Below, piece after piece: positions 1-6,325 of a stretch of DNA of 8,629 bases. Both the position numbers and the translations under genes were made by a program. Origin of the DNA: an uncultured Clostridia bacterium (lineage in GTDB: Bacteria > Bacillota > Clostridia > UBA1381); NCBI GenBank assembly GCA_934481375.1, contig CAKSPN010000064.1, forward strand, positions 1-8,629, read 5' to 3'. Each line of letters opens with the position of its first letter. Position 1 is the stretch's first letter. Under the pieces are notes generated by a model. The model searched no databases and had not been told where the DNA came from. It saw only the letters and a list, made by a program, of their open reading frames with translations.

Positions 1-16
1 CATTAATATACCTCCT
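1..16 (-). promoter_or_regulatory. Ribosome binding site and start codon of the next operon gene (gene runs off the left edge)
   Basis: On the minus strand AGGAGG lies at 11-16, followed by a 7-base spacer and an ATG at 3-1. The gene itself lies outside the window. It starts 17 bases after the stop codon of the NuoE-like gene with no terminator between them, so the two are almost certainly cotranscribed. By analogy with Hnd/Nuo-type operons the missing gene could be an ATP-binding protein, an HndB-like subunit or the NuoF-like flavoprotein; the sequence here cannot tell which. Confidence 0.85.
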
Positions 17-20
17 GTGT

Positions 21-515
21 TTACGACCTATACTTGTTGAGTATGTCGTCAATCTGTTCAACGGTCATTCTGCCGTAAACATCGTCATCAATCATCATAA
101 CGGGCGCAAGTCCGCAAGCGCCGACGCATCGACAGGCGTCAAGCGAGAAAAGACCGTCCGCCGTACATTCTCCGACTTTTATACCGAGCTTATCTTCGAG
201 AGCTTCGAGAATTTTATCCGCTCCCTTTACGTAACAGGCAGTACCCAAGCATATGCTTATGCGGTGTTCGCCTTTCGGGTTAAGCGAGAACTGTGAGTAA
301 AAGGTAACTACTCCGTAAACTTCGCTTAACGAAACGCCGAGTTCCTCGGCAATCATTGTCTGTACTTCAATCGGCAGGTATCCGTAAATGTCCTGTGCCT
401 TTTGGAGTATGGGCATCAGAGCGCCCCGCTCTGTTTTTGCTTCGGCAATGAAGCTGCGCAATTCGTTTTCCTGTTCTTTATTTCCTTTAAAAGGAATCGC
501 AGGTTCTTTGTACAT
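21..515 (-). CDS. nuoE: NuoE/HndA-family [2Fe-2S] subunit of an NAD(P)H-linked dehydrogenase or [FeFe]-hydrogenase
   Basis: This 164-residue protein is the thioredoxin-like [2Fe-2S] subunit that passes electrons to or from a NuoF-type flavoprotein. Residues about 15-75 form the helical N-terminal region and about 85-160 the ferredoxin fold. The four cluster ligands fit the family spacing exactly: C89-x4-C94-x35-C130-x3-C134. The block around residues 121-137 (LFSLDACRCVGACGLAP) resembles HndA of NADP-reducing hydrogenases and HydC of electron-bifurcating hydrogenases more than Complex I NuoE. An extra cysteine, C128, sits two residues before the third ligand. The start is fixed by AAAGGAGG at 523-530 upstream of ATG 515-513. 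It is cytoplasmic and first in an operon that continues off the left edge. A bifurcating hydrogenase is the likely complex, since fermentative Clostridia usually lack Complex I, but the partner genes are not visible. Confidence 0.93.
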   Translation of the reverse strand: MYKEPAIPFKGNKEQENELRSFIAEAKTERGALMPILQKAQDIYGYLPIEVQTMIAEELGVSLSEVYGVVTFYSQFSLNPKGEHRISICLGTACYVKGADKILEALEDKLGIKVGECTADGLFSLDACRCVGACGLAPVMMIDDDVYGRMTVEQIDDILNKYRS

Positions 516-590
516 TAGATTTCCTCCTTTGGCTGCGTTTAATCTCTGAAAGAGCCGTATTTCAACGGTTTCTAAAACAGTCTTGTTAAT

Positions 591-599
591 ATTATATCA
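591..599 (-). promoter_or_regulatory. Candidate extended -10 promoter for the nuoE-like operon
   Basis: Read on the minus strand, 599-591 is TGATATAAT, a perfect extended -10 element (TGnTATAAT). The -35 region at 619-614 (TATGAA) is poor, which extended -10 promoters tolerate. Transcription would begin near 584, leaving a leader of about 70 bases before the ATG at 515. The rest of the interval between this gene and gdhA (516-736) is AT-rich and holds only the gdhA terminator. Confidence 0.6.
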
Positions 600-682
600 T
601 AGTTATGTATTTTTTCATATAGGGCAATTGTTACTTTTTTATCGAATTTTTTTGGCTATTTTGTATACCTTGCCGCAGACAT

Positions 683-720
683 AAAAAAATAAGCTGCAAA
701 CAAGTAATTGTTTACAGCTT
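683..720 (-). terminator. Rho-independent terminator of gdhA
   Basis: On the minus strand, 16 bases after the gdhA stop codon, an 11-base stem (AAGCTGTAAAC / GTTTGCAGCTT, 720-710 with 701-691) encloses an 8-base loop and is followed by A and seven Ts (690-683). The single non-Watson-Crick pair is a G-U wobble in minus-strand RNA but a C-A mismatch in plus-strand RNA. This shows that the structure serves the minus strand. Confidence 0.88.
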
Positions 721-736
721 ATCGGTGGTTTGAATT

Positions 737-2083
737 TTAGCAGATGCCCTGCTGCATCATAGCTTCGGCAACCTTTGTAAAGCCTGCAATGTTTGCACCG
801 GCAACAAGGTCAAGATTACCGCTCTTTGTGAGGCTGTAATCCTTAGCCGCTTTTGTTGCGGCATTGTATATCGAAACCATAATTCCGTGAAGCTTTGCGT
901 CAACTTCTTCAAATGTCCATGATAATCTCTGTGAGTTCTGGCTCATTTCGAGAGCCGATGTTGCAACACCGCCTGCATTTGAAGCCTTACCGGGAGCAAA
1001 GTATACGCCGTGTTCCTGGAGATATGCCGTAGCGTCGAGAGTTGTAGGCATATTAGCACCCTCTGCAACGATCATTGTGCCGTTTGCAACGAGAGCCTTT
1101 GCGTCGTCGATAAGAAGCTCGTTCTGTGTAGCGCACGGAAGAGCAACATCGCACTTAACTGCCTGCCAAAGACCTGCGCCCTCAACATATTTTGCCGACG
1201 GATGAGTTTCGGCATATTCCTTAATTCTGCCTCTCTTAACTTCCTTGATTTCTCTTACTGCATCAAGGTCAATACCGTTTTCGTCGATTACATAACCGTT
1301 CGAGTCTGACATTGTAATAACCTTTGCGCCGAGCTGCTGACACTTCTGGCAAGCGTATATAGCAACGTTTCCTGCGCCCGATATAGCAACTGTTTTGCCT
1401 TCAAACGAAGTGCCGAGTTCCTTCAGCATTTCGTCAACGAAGTATACAAGACCGTAGCCTGTAGCTTCTGTTCTTGCGAGCGAGCCGCCCCATGTAAGAC
1501 CTTTACCTGTAAGTACGCCTTCGTATACGTTCTTTAATCTCTTGTACTGACCGAACATATAACCGATTTCTCTTGCTCCTGTTCCGATGTCGCCTGCGGG
1601 AACGTCCGTGTCAGCGCCGATATGACGTGATAATTCTGTCATAAAGCTCTGGCAGAAACGCATAACCTCCATATCCGACTTACCCTTAGGATCAAAGTCA
1701 GAGCCGCCCTTGCCGCCGCCTATCGGCAGACCTGTAAGGCTGTTCTTGAAAATCTGCTCAAAACCGAGGAACTTGATTACGCCGAGGTTTACCGACGGAT
1801 GTAATCTCAAACCGCCCTTGTAAGGTCCGATTGCCGAGTTAAACTGTACTCTGTAACCTCTGTTTACCTGAACCTTGCCCTTGTCGTCTACCCAGGGAAC
1901 TCTGAACATTACTACTCTCTCAGGCTCAACGAGTCTTTCAAGCAGTGCAACTTCCTCAAATTCGGGGTGTGCGTCAAGCGCCGGCTGGATTGTTTCCAAT
2001 ACTTCCGTTGCAGCCTGGATAAATTCCGGCTCGGAAGCGTGATTTTTCTTTAATTCTTCTAAAACTCTTTCTCCGTATTTCAT
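737..2083 (-). CDS. gdhA: Glutamate dehydrogenase, hexameric class, probably NADP-dependent
   Basis: The 448-residue enzyme interconverts 2-oxoglutarate plus ammonia and L-glutamate in the cytoplasm; its length matches the 447-450 residues of the hexameric bacterial class. Residues numbered as in the well-studied Clostridium symbiosum enzyme fall in place: K89, K113, K125 (in LPIGGGKGGSDFDP, the family signature) and D165 (VPAGD). The Rossmann dinucleotide fold begins at SGAGNVA (235-241). At the positions equivalent to C. symbiosum F238, P262 and D263 this protein has A237, S261 and N262; a serine at the second position is typical of NADP enzymes, so biosynthetic, NADP-linked activity is favoured. 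The frame stays open for 43 codons further upstream, but the start at 2083 is chosen because the family similarity starts there and AGGAGG lies at 2101-2096, 12 bases before the ATG. It is monocistronic, with its own promoter and terminator. Confidence 0.97.
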   Translation of the reverse strand: MKYGERVLEELKKNHASEPEFIQAATEVLETIQPALDAHPEFEEVALLERLVEPERVVMFRVPWVDDKGKVQVNRGYRVQFNSAIGPYKGGLRLHPSVNLGVIKFLGFEQIFKNSLTGLPIGGGKGGSDFDPKGKSDMEVMRFCQSFMTELSRHIGADTDVPAGDIGTGAREIGYMFGQYKRLKNVYEGVLTGKGLTWGGSLARTEATGYGLVYFVDEMLKELGTSFEGKTVAISGAGNVAIYACQKCQQLGAKVITMSDSNGYVIDENGIDLDAVREIKEVKRGRIKEYAETHPSAKYVEGAGLWQAVKCDVALPCATQNELLIDDAKALVANGTMIVAEGANMPTTLDATAYLQEHGVYFAPGKASNAGGVATSALEMSQNSQRLSWTFEEVDAKLHGIMVSIYNAATKAAKDYSLTKSGNLDLVAGANIAGFTKVAEAMMQQGIC

Positions 2084-2148
2084 AGTTGTAATAAACCTCC
2101 TGTAAAAATTTTTTCTGCAAAGGCGAATGTGCTCTGCATACAATAAAT

Positions 2149-2178
2149 ATTCTACCACTTGTGCTCGGGTTGTGTCAA
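2149..2178 (-). promoter_or_regulatory. gdhA promoter
   Basis: On the minus strand a perfect -35 TTGACA (2178-2173) is separated by 18 bases from -10 TAGAAT (2154-2149). The -10 is preceded by TGG, giving an extended -10 (TGGTAGAAT). Transcription should start near 2142, leaving a leader of about 59 bases. A copy of the CACTTGTGC repeat seen further upstream lies in the spacer (2156-2164), where a bound protein would block RNA polymerase. Confidence 0.82.
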
Positions 2179-2206
2179 GAGGAAAATCGCATAAAAACGC
2201 CGTTTT

Positions 2207-2242
2207 CGGCACGCCTGTGCGGCAAACGGCACACTTGTGCGG
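2207..2242. repeat. Tandem imperfect 16-base dyad repeats upstream of gdhA (candidate operator)
   Basis: Two units, CGGCACGCCTGTGCGG (2207-2222) and CGGCACACTTGTGCGG (2227-2242), match at 14 of 16 positions and repeat every 20 bases, about two helical turns. Each contains the dyad GCAC-N4-GTGC; in the second unit the dyad extends to GCACA-CT-TGTGC. They lie about 30-70 bases upstream of the gdhA -35 and about 65-100 bases upstream of the recD2 -35. The location fits a transcription factor site, probably for gdhA. The factor is not recognised. Confidence 0.55.
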
Positions 2243-2305
2243 TTGTTAGCGTTATATAACTTTTGTAAACAATTTGTGACAAAAATTATTTTTAATATCG
2301 GGGGG

Positions 2306-2334
2306 TTTACAAACATTTGTTTTTCCTGTATAAT
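2306..2334 (+). promoter_or_regulatory. recD2 promoter
   Basis: TTTACA (2306-2311), a 17-base spacer and a perfect TATAAT (2329-2334) form a strong sigma-A-type promoter. Transcription should begin near 2341, which is the first base of the GGAGG ribosome binding site. The leader would then be only about 12 bases, unusually short. Confidence 0.75.
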
Positions 2335-2352
2335 ATTTGTGGAGGTGCGGTA

Positions 2353-4578
2353 ATGGAACAGTTGACGGTTTCGGGCGTAATTGAAGAAATAATCTACAGC
2401 AATCCCGATAACGGGTACACGGTGTGCGAGGTGGACAGCCACGAAGAGGGAATGTTTACGGCAACCGGATATATGCCGTATCTTTCGGAGGGTGAGAGCG
2501 TTTCCCTTACGGGCTGCTGGACAACGCACCCGGATTACGGCGAGCAGTTTCGTGTGGATTATTACGAAACCATTATGCCGACGGACGAACAGACAATATT
2601 AAAATACCTTTCATCGGGGGCGATAAAGGGCATACGCGAAGCAACTGCAAAAAAGCTTGTGGACAGATTTGGAACGGATATTTTGCAGATTTTGCTGACG
2701 GAGCCGGAGCGCATAGCCGAGATAAAGGGTATTTCCAAGGATAAAGCAAAAACGATAGGCGAGTCGTACAGAGAACTGCAGTCCATGCAGAGCATTGTTA
2801 TGTTTTTGCAGCAGTATAACATAAATGCGAATGTGGCGGTTAAAATCCATAATATTTTCGGAGCGGGCGCAGTGGACGAAATAAAGGAAAATCCGTATGT
2901 GCTTGCGGATCGTGTTGACGGAATATCATTTAAAACATCGGACACGATTGCGTTCAATATGGGACTTCCGAAAAACAGCGTAACACGCATAAAAGCAGGT
3001 GTAAAGTATATTCTCCAGAATGCCGCCTACAGCAATGGGCATACATATCTGCCCAAAACTCTGCTTATCGAGCATGCGGTGTATAAGCTTCAGGTAGAGG
3101 AATTTGAGGTGGAAAACGCCGTTTCGGATTTGCTGATACATCACGAATTATATTCGGACAATATAGAAAACGAGGATGTGTACTATCTGTATTCATTTTA
3201 CGAGGCGGAGCATTATGTCGCAAGACGGCTTGCGTCAATGTCGGTGCATGAGCAGAAATTCGTTATGACGGAGGAGAACTGCGAAAAGGCGATAGATGAG
3301 TTGGAGGAGACAAACAGCATATCGCTTGCGGGCGAACAGCGCGATGCGGTACATACGGCGCTTTTGTCGGGATGTATGGTGCTTACGGGCGGACCGGGAA
3401 CGGGAAAAACCACTACCATAAACGCAATTATAGAGATTTTTGATAAAATGAAGCTGTCGGTCGCGCTTGCCGCGCCGACGGGACGTGCCGCAAAGCGTAT
3501 GGGGCAGGTGACGGGTTGTGAAGCAAAAACAATCCACCGACTGCTCGGCACGCAAGCGGAGCATAACGGCGTCCACACGTTTATACACACGGAGGAAAAT
3601 CCGCTTACCGCAGACGTTATCATACTTGATGAGGTAAGTATGGTTGACATAAATCTTATGTCATCATTTTTAAAGGCGGTAAAGCGCGGTGCAAGACTGA
3701 TACTTTCCGGCGACAGCGACCAGCTGCCGTCAGTCGGACCGGGAAATGTACTTCACGATATAATTAACAGTGAAACTGTGCCGGTTATACGCCTTAACCG
3801 AATATTCAGGCAGGCGGAGCAAAGCACTATAATAACCAATGCGCATAAAATAAATCACGGCGAAATGCCCGATTTGGCGGTCAGGGACAGCGATTTCTTT
3901 TTTCTGCACCGCAACACGCCCGAGCAGACGGCGTTTACCGTTGTGGATTTGTATAAAACACGTCTGCCGAAAAGCTATGGCATAGACCCTGTATCAAGCA
4001 TACAGGTGCTTTCGCCGACCAAAAAGGGGATAGCCGGAACAATAAATCTGAATAAACTTTTGCAATTGCATATCAATCCGCCGTCGCACGATAAGGCGGA
4101 GCACACCTACGGAAATACCGTCTACCGCACGGGCGACAAGGTGATACAGACAAAGAATAATTACGATATGCCTTATTCTCGTTCCTACGGCGAACCGGGA
4201 ATGGGAATATATAACGGCGATATGGGTATAATCGATGAAATAAATACAGACGATAAATATATGACGGTGATTTTTGACGAGGACAAGCAGGTAGAATATC
4301 CGTTCACAAACTTAGACGAGCTTGACCTTGCGTATGCCATAACGGTGCATAAAAGCCAGGGAAGCGAGTTCCCGTATGTGCTTATGCCCGTATGCAGTTT
4401 TTCGCCTATGCTTATGAGCCGAAACCTGCTCTATACCGCCGTGACGAGGGCGAGAGATATGGTGGTGCTGACGGGCAGTGAGAAAACGGTGTATGCAATG
4501 ACCCAAAATAATTCTTTCGGTCAGCGTTTTACGGGATTAAATCAGAAACTGTCATTTTTTAAGGAAATAGTAAAGTAG
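2353..4578 (+). CDS. recD2: RecD2-type ATP-dependent 5'-3' DNA helicase (RecD/TraA family)
   Basis: This 741-residue superfamily 1B helicase resembles RecD2 of bacteria that lack RecBC; such enzymes unwind DNA 5' to 3' and act in repair and replication-fork maintenance. The N-terminal OB-like domain (about 1-75) and tandem helix-hairpin-helix region (about 83-190) are RecD2 hallmarks. Helicase motifs follow in order: Walker A GGPGTGKTTT (346-355), Ia APTGRAAKRM (374-383), Walker B IILDEVSMVD (423-432), III SGDSDQLPSVGPG (452-464), IV RLNRIFRQ (480-487), the V region AYAITVHKSQGSEF (660-673) and VI LLYTAVTRAR (692-701). All look intact. The start at 2353 has GGAGG eight bases before it; upstream in-frame codons lie inside the promoter and are excluded. 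It is monocistronic, divergent from gdhA. No terminator is evident after the stop. Confidence 0.96.
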   Translation: MEQLTVSGVIEEIIYSNPDNGYTVCEVDSHEEGMFTATGYMPYLSEGESVSLTGCWTTHPDYGEQFRVDYYETIMPTDEQTILKYLSSGAIKGIREATAKKLVDRFGTDILQILLTEPERIAEIKGISKDKAKTIGESYRELQSMQSIVMFLQQYNINANVAVKIHNIFGAGAVDEIKENPYVLADRVDGISFKTSDTIAFNMGLPKNSVTRIKAGVKYILQNAAYSNGHTYLPKTLLIEHAVYKLQVEEFEVENAVSDLLIHHELYSDNIENEDVYYLYSFYEAEHYVARRLASMSVHEQKFVMTEENCEKAIDELEETNSISLAGEQRDAVHTALLSGCMVLTGGPGTGKTTTINAIIEIFDKMKLSVALAAPTGRAAKRMGQVTGCEAKTIHRLLGTQAEHNGVHTFIHTEENPLTADVIILDEVSMVDINLMSSFLKAVKRGARLILSGDSDQLPSVGPGNVLHDIINSETVPVIRLNRIFRQAEQSTIITNAHKINHGEMPDLAVRDSDFFFLHRNTPEQTAFTVVDLYKTRLPKSYGIDPVSSIQVLSPTKKGIAGTINLNKLLQLHINPPSHDKAEHTYGNTVYRTGDKVIQTKNNYDMPYSRSYGEPGMGIYNGDMGIIDEINTDDKYMTVIFDEDKQVEYPFTNLDELDLAYAITVHKSQGSEFPYVLMPVCSFSPMLMSRNLLYTAVTRARDMVVLTGSEKTVYAMTQNNSFGQRFTGLNQKLSFFKEIVK

Positions 4579-4587
4579 GGTTATGTT

Positions 4588-4713
4588 TCAAATGTAAAAA
4601 TATATATTATGTGGGTTGATGAAGATGTTGTATTTGTTCTGTTCGGTATCATTGTTTGCACACAATGATAAAAATGAGTGAATGTGCAAATCGTGGTCTG
4701 TTTTAAATCTCAT
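4588..4713 (-). pseudogene. N-terminal remnant of a PHP-domain (histidinol-phosphatase-like) protein
   Basis: A 41-codon frame starts with MRFKTDHDLHIHSFLSLC. The DLHIHS segment (8-13) with L-S-x-C just after it is the first metal-binding motif of PHP-domain phosphoesterases (H10 and H12 would be ligands), and the similarity runs to about residue 26 (NNDTEQN). The remaining 15 residues do not resemble the family, and the frame stops only 9 bases from the recD2 stop codon, where a full PHP protein would need a further 200 or more residues. Translation signals are excellent: GGAGG at 4724-4720, six bases before the ATG, and only 15 bases after the MATE stop codon. The likeliest reading is a gene, once cotranscribed with the MATE transporter, that lost its 3' part in a deletion bringing it next to recD2. 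A functional micropeptide is possible but less likely. Confidence 0.68.
4647..4670. repeat. Perfect 9-base inverted repeat inside the PHP remnant
   Basis: TATCATTGT (4647-4655) and ACAATGATA (4662-4670) are exact reverse complements around a 6-base loop. On the minus strand the same bases encode roughly residues LSLCANND of the PHP remnant. The stem is AT-rich and has no T tract after it on either strand, so it is not a standard terminator. Confidence 0.6.
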
Positions 4714-4728
4714 AATAAACCTCCGTTC

Positions 4729-6075
4729 TTATGCCAAAGCCTTTTTTATTTCCCGGGATTTCCATGCTCCCGTAAAATACACGCCGAGCGAGAACAAACA
4801 TTCAACCGCCCATGATATTGCCCAGCCGAGATAAACGCCGTTCATTGCAAAGAATTTGACCGAAATATATGTAGCAATAATTCTCGAAAAAGCGCCTATA
4901 AACGTTGCCGCAACGAGAAAACGCATGGCGGCGACTCCCCGATAGAACGAGTGGAACAGGTTGTTTACCATATTAAACAATATTAACGGCATACAATACC
5001 TTGCAAATACCACCGCCATTTCCAACCCCTCGCCCGTACTGCCCGACGGCAGAAATACCGAGCAAAAGCCACGTGCAAATATAACGGTTGCAATAAGTAC
5101 GGGCAGAACAAACACAGCGCCTTGTAAAAATCCCACACGAAGTCCTCGCTTTATGTTTTCATACTTGCCTGCGCCTATGCTCTGCGCCGCATAGTTACTC
5201 AAGGTCTTTGACGAGTTTTGGTATATTGTGGCATTTACATCATAAACCCTCAAACAGATAACGTATGCCGCCGAGGCGGAGCTTCCGATAGCGTTTACCA
5301 TAGGCGAAATAACAACCGACGCAAAATACATAAGCATTTGCTGAATCATCGCCGGAACGGAATATACAAGCGATGTTTTCAGAGGTTTTACCTCAAATTT
5401 AATTCTGTATTTATCAACGCCCATTTTCTTAAAACAGCTTTTTACTTCAATAAAATAGAATATGTCAACCACTAAAGCCGAAAGCACCGTTGACGCCGCA
5501 ATACCGCCTACACCCATGCCGAGCACCTTTACCGTAAAGAGATTTCCCGCAATGTGCAGAACGGTTGACAATACCGACATAAAAAGCGGATACGAACTGC
5601 TGCCGAGCGAGTTCATCAGGTATACACCGTTGTTGTTCATCAGCAGAAATACCGAACCGAGCATATATATTATGAAATATACGGCGGCGTCATCTCTTAT
5701 TTGGGGATCAACCGACAGTATATCGAATATCGGGTTTTTAAAAATGATTATCAGAATACTTAAAGCGAGTATCACCGCCATCATAAGTATGTAGTTTACA
5801 TAAATCACGGTTTTGAGCTTTTTGTACTCTTTTGCGCCGAAAAGCCTTGCGGTAAAAATCGAAAATCCTACGCCGTAACCCCAAAAAACCGATGAGAAAA
5901 ATTGTATAAATGCCGAGGTCGAGCCGATTGCCGCCAAGCCGTTGTAGCTTAATATTCTGCCGGCAATCACCGTGTCTATTATGCTGTACGCCTGCGAGAG
6001 AAATCCGGCGAGTATCTGCGGAACGGCAAACAGCAAAAAGGTTTTGTAAATGTTGCCTTTGGTTAAATCTTTCAT
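4729..6075 (-). CDS. MATE-family efflux transporter
   Basis: This 448-residue integral membrane protein has the length and pattern of MATE (multidrug and toxin extrusion) exporters, which use Na+ or H+ gradients to expel organic cations or metabolites. It starts MKDLTKGNIYKTFLLFAVPQ, a common opening of clostridial MATE proteins. The internal pseudo-repeat is visible: LTKGNIYKTFLLFAVPQIL near residue 5 and VKPLKTSLVYSVPAMIQQML near 229. About twelve hydrophobic segments span residues 14-435, followed by a basic tail. The start at 6075 is supported by GGAG six bases upstream (6085-6082) and by family similarity beginning there. The frame continues upstream without a stop, and a GTG at 6168 with an equally good ribosome binding site (GGAG 6178-6175, six-base spacing) could add 31 residues. 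The substrate cannot be inferred. It is divergent from the DeoR-type regulator, which may control it. Confidence 0.92.
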   Translation of the reverse strand: MKDLTKGNIYKTFLLFAVPQILAGFLSQAYSIIDTVIAGRILSYNGLAAIGSTSAFIQFFSSVFWGYGVGFSIFTARLFGAKEYKKLKTVIYVNYILMMAVILALSILIIIFKNPIFDILSVDPQIRDDAAVYFIIYMLGSVFLLMNNNGVYLMNSLGSSSYPLFMSVLSTVLHIAGNLFTVKVLGMGVGGIAASTVLSALVVDIFYFIEVKSCFKKMGVDKYRIKFEVKPLKTSLVYSVPAMIQQMLMYFASVVISPMVNAIGSSASAAYVICLRVYDVNATIYQNSSKTLSNYAAQSIGAGKYENIKRGLRVGFLQGAVFVLPVLIATVIFARGFCSVFLPSGSTGEGLEMAVVFARYCMPLILFNMVNNLFHSFYRGVAAMRFLVAATFIGAFSRIIATYISVKFFAMNGVYLGWAISWAVECLFSLGVYFTGAWKSREIKKALA

Positions 6076-6158
6076 AATAATCTCCATTCTGTGCCATACG
6101 GCGAATATTGCATGGGGCATCGTCATATGCGCTTTTTTACACGGAAAAGGCATAAGCG

Positions 6159-6288
6159 GATTTTTCACACTAAACTCCTTTAATTGCAACGTGGAAAAGA
6201 TACAAGCAGATTGCCTTCTTGAAAGGCGACGGCGTATGCAGATACTCCGAGCCTTGAAAGGAGGTGATATGCGCAGTAGATTTTTCAC
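6159..6288. repeat. About 130-base element in the MATE leader bounded by 10-base direct repeats
   Basis: GATTTTTCAC occurs at 6159-6168 and again exactly at 6279-6288, 120 bases apart. Just inside are CTCCTTT (6175-6181) and AAAGGAG (6257-6263), an inverted pair that reads as a Shine-Dalgarno sequence facing outward on each strand. The interior has two related segments, CTTGAAAGG at about 6219 and 6254, and a small stem GCCTT/AAGGC. The layout could be a small mobile or repeated element with a target duplication, or a structured leader of the MATE mRNA. No similarity search could be run. Confidence 0.4.
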
Positions 6289-6296
6289 GTTACCCC

Positions 6297-6324
6297 TTGA
6301 CTTTCCGAAAAATCATTATATAAT
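6297..6324 (+). promoter_or_regulatory. Promoter of the DeoR-family regulator
   Basis: TTGACT (6297-6302), a 16-base spacer and a perfect TATAAT (6319-6324) face the regulator gene. Transcription should start near 6331, giving a leader of about 75 bases before the ATG at 6406. The -10 box lies within the palindrome ATTATATAAT (6315-6324). Confidence 0.72.
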
Positions 6325-6325
6325 T

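Noticed and set aside
2084..2212. N-terminal extension of gdhA to a start at 2212
   Set aside because: The added 43 residues have no family counterpart, include the promoter boxes, and the start at 2083 has its own AGGAGG and gives the standard length.
2317..2352. recD2 start at 2317
   Set aside because: The twelve extra codons lie over the promoter, including its -10 box; GGAGG and family similarity support 2353.
3213..3650. 145-codon antisense frame inside recD2
   Set aside because: It lies opposite the Walker A and B region of an intact helicase gene, has no ribosome binding site and no recognisable domain; it is a shadow of codon bias.
4647..4670. Hairpin as a rho-independent terminator for recD2
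   Set aside because: The stem is AT-rich and is followed by A-rich sequence on the plus strand and by no T tract on the minus strand.
4619..4681. 20-codon plus-strand frame (MKMLYLFC...) after recD2
   Set aside because: There is no convincing ribosome binding site or promoter, and the opposite strand carries a better explanation, the PHP remnant.
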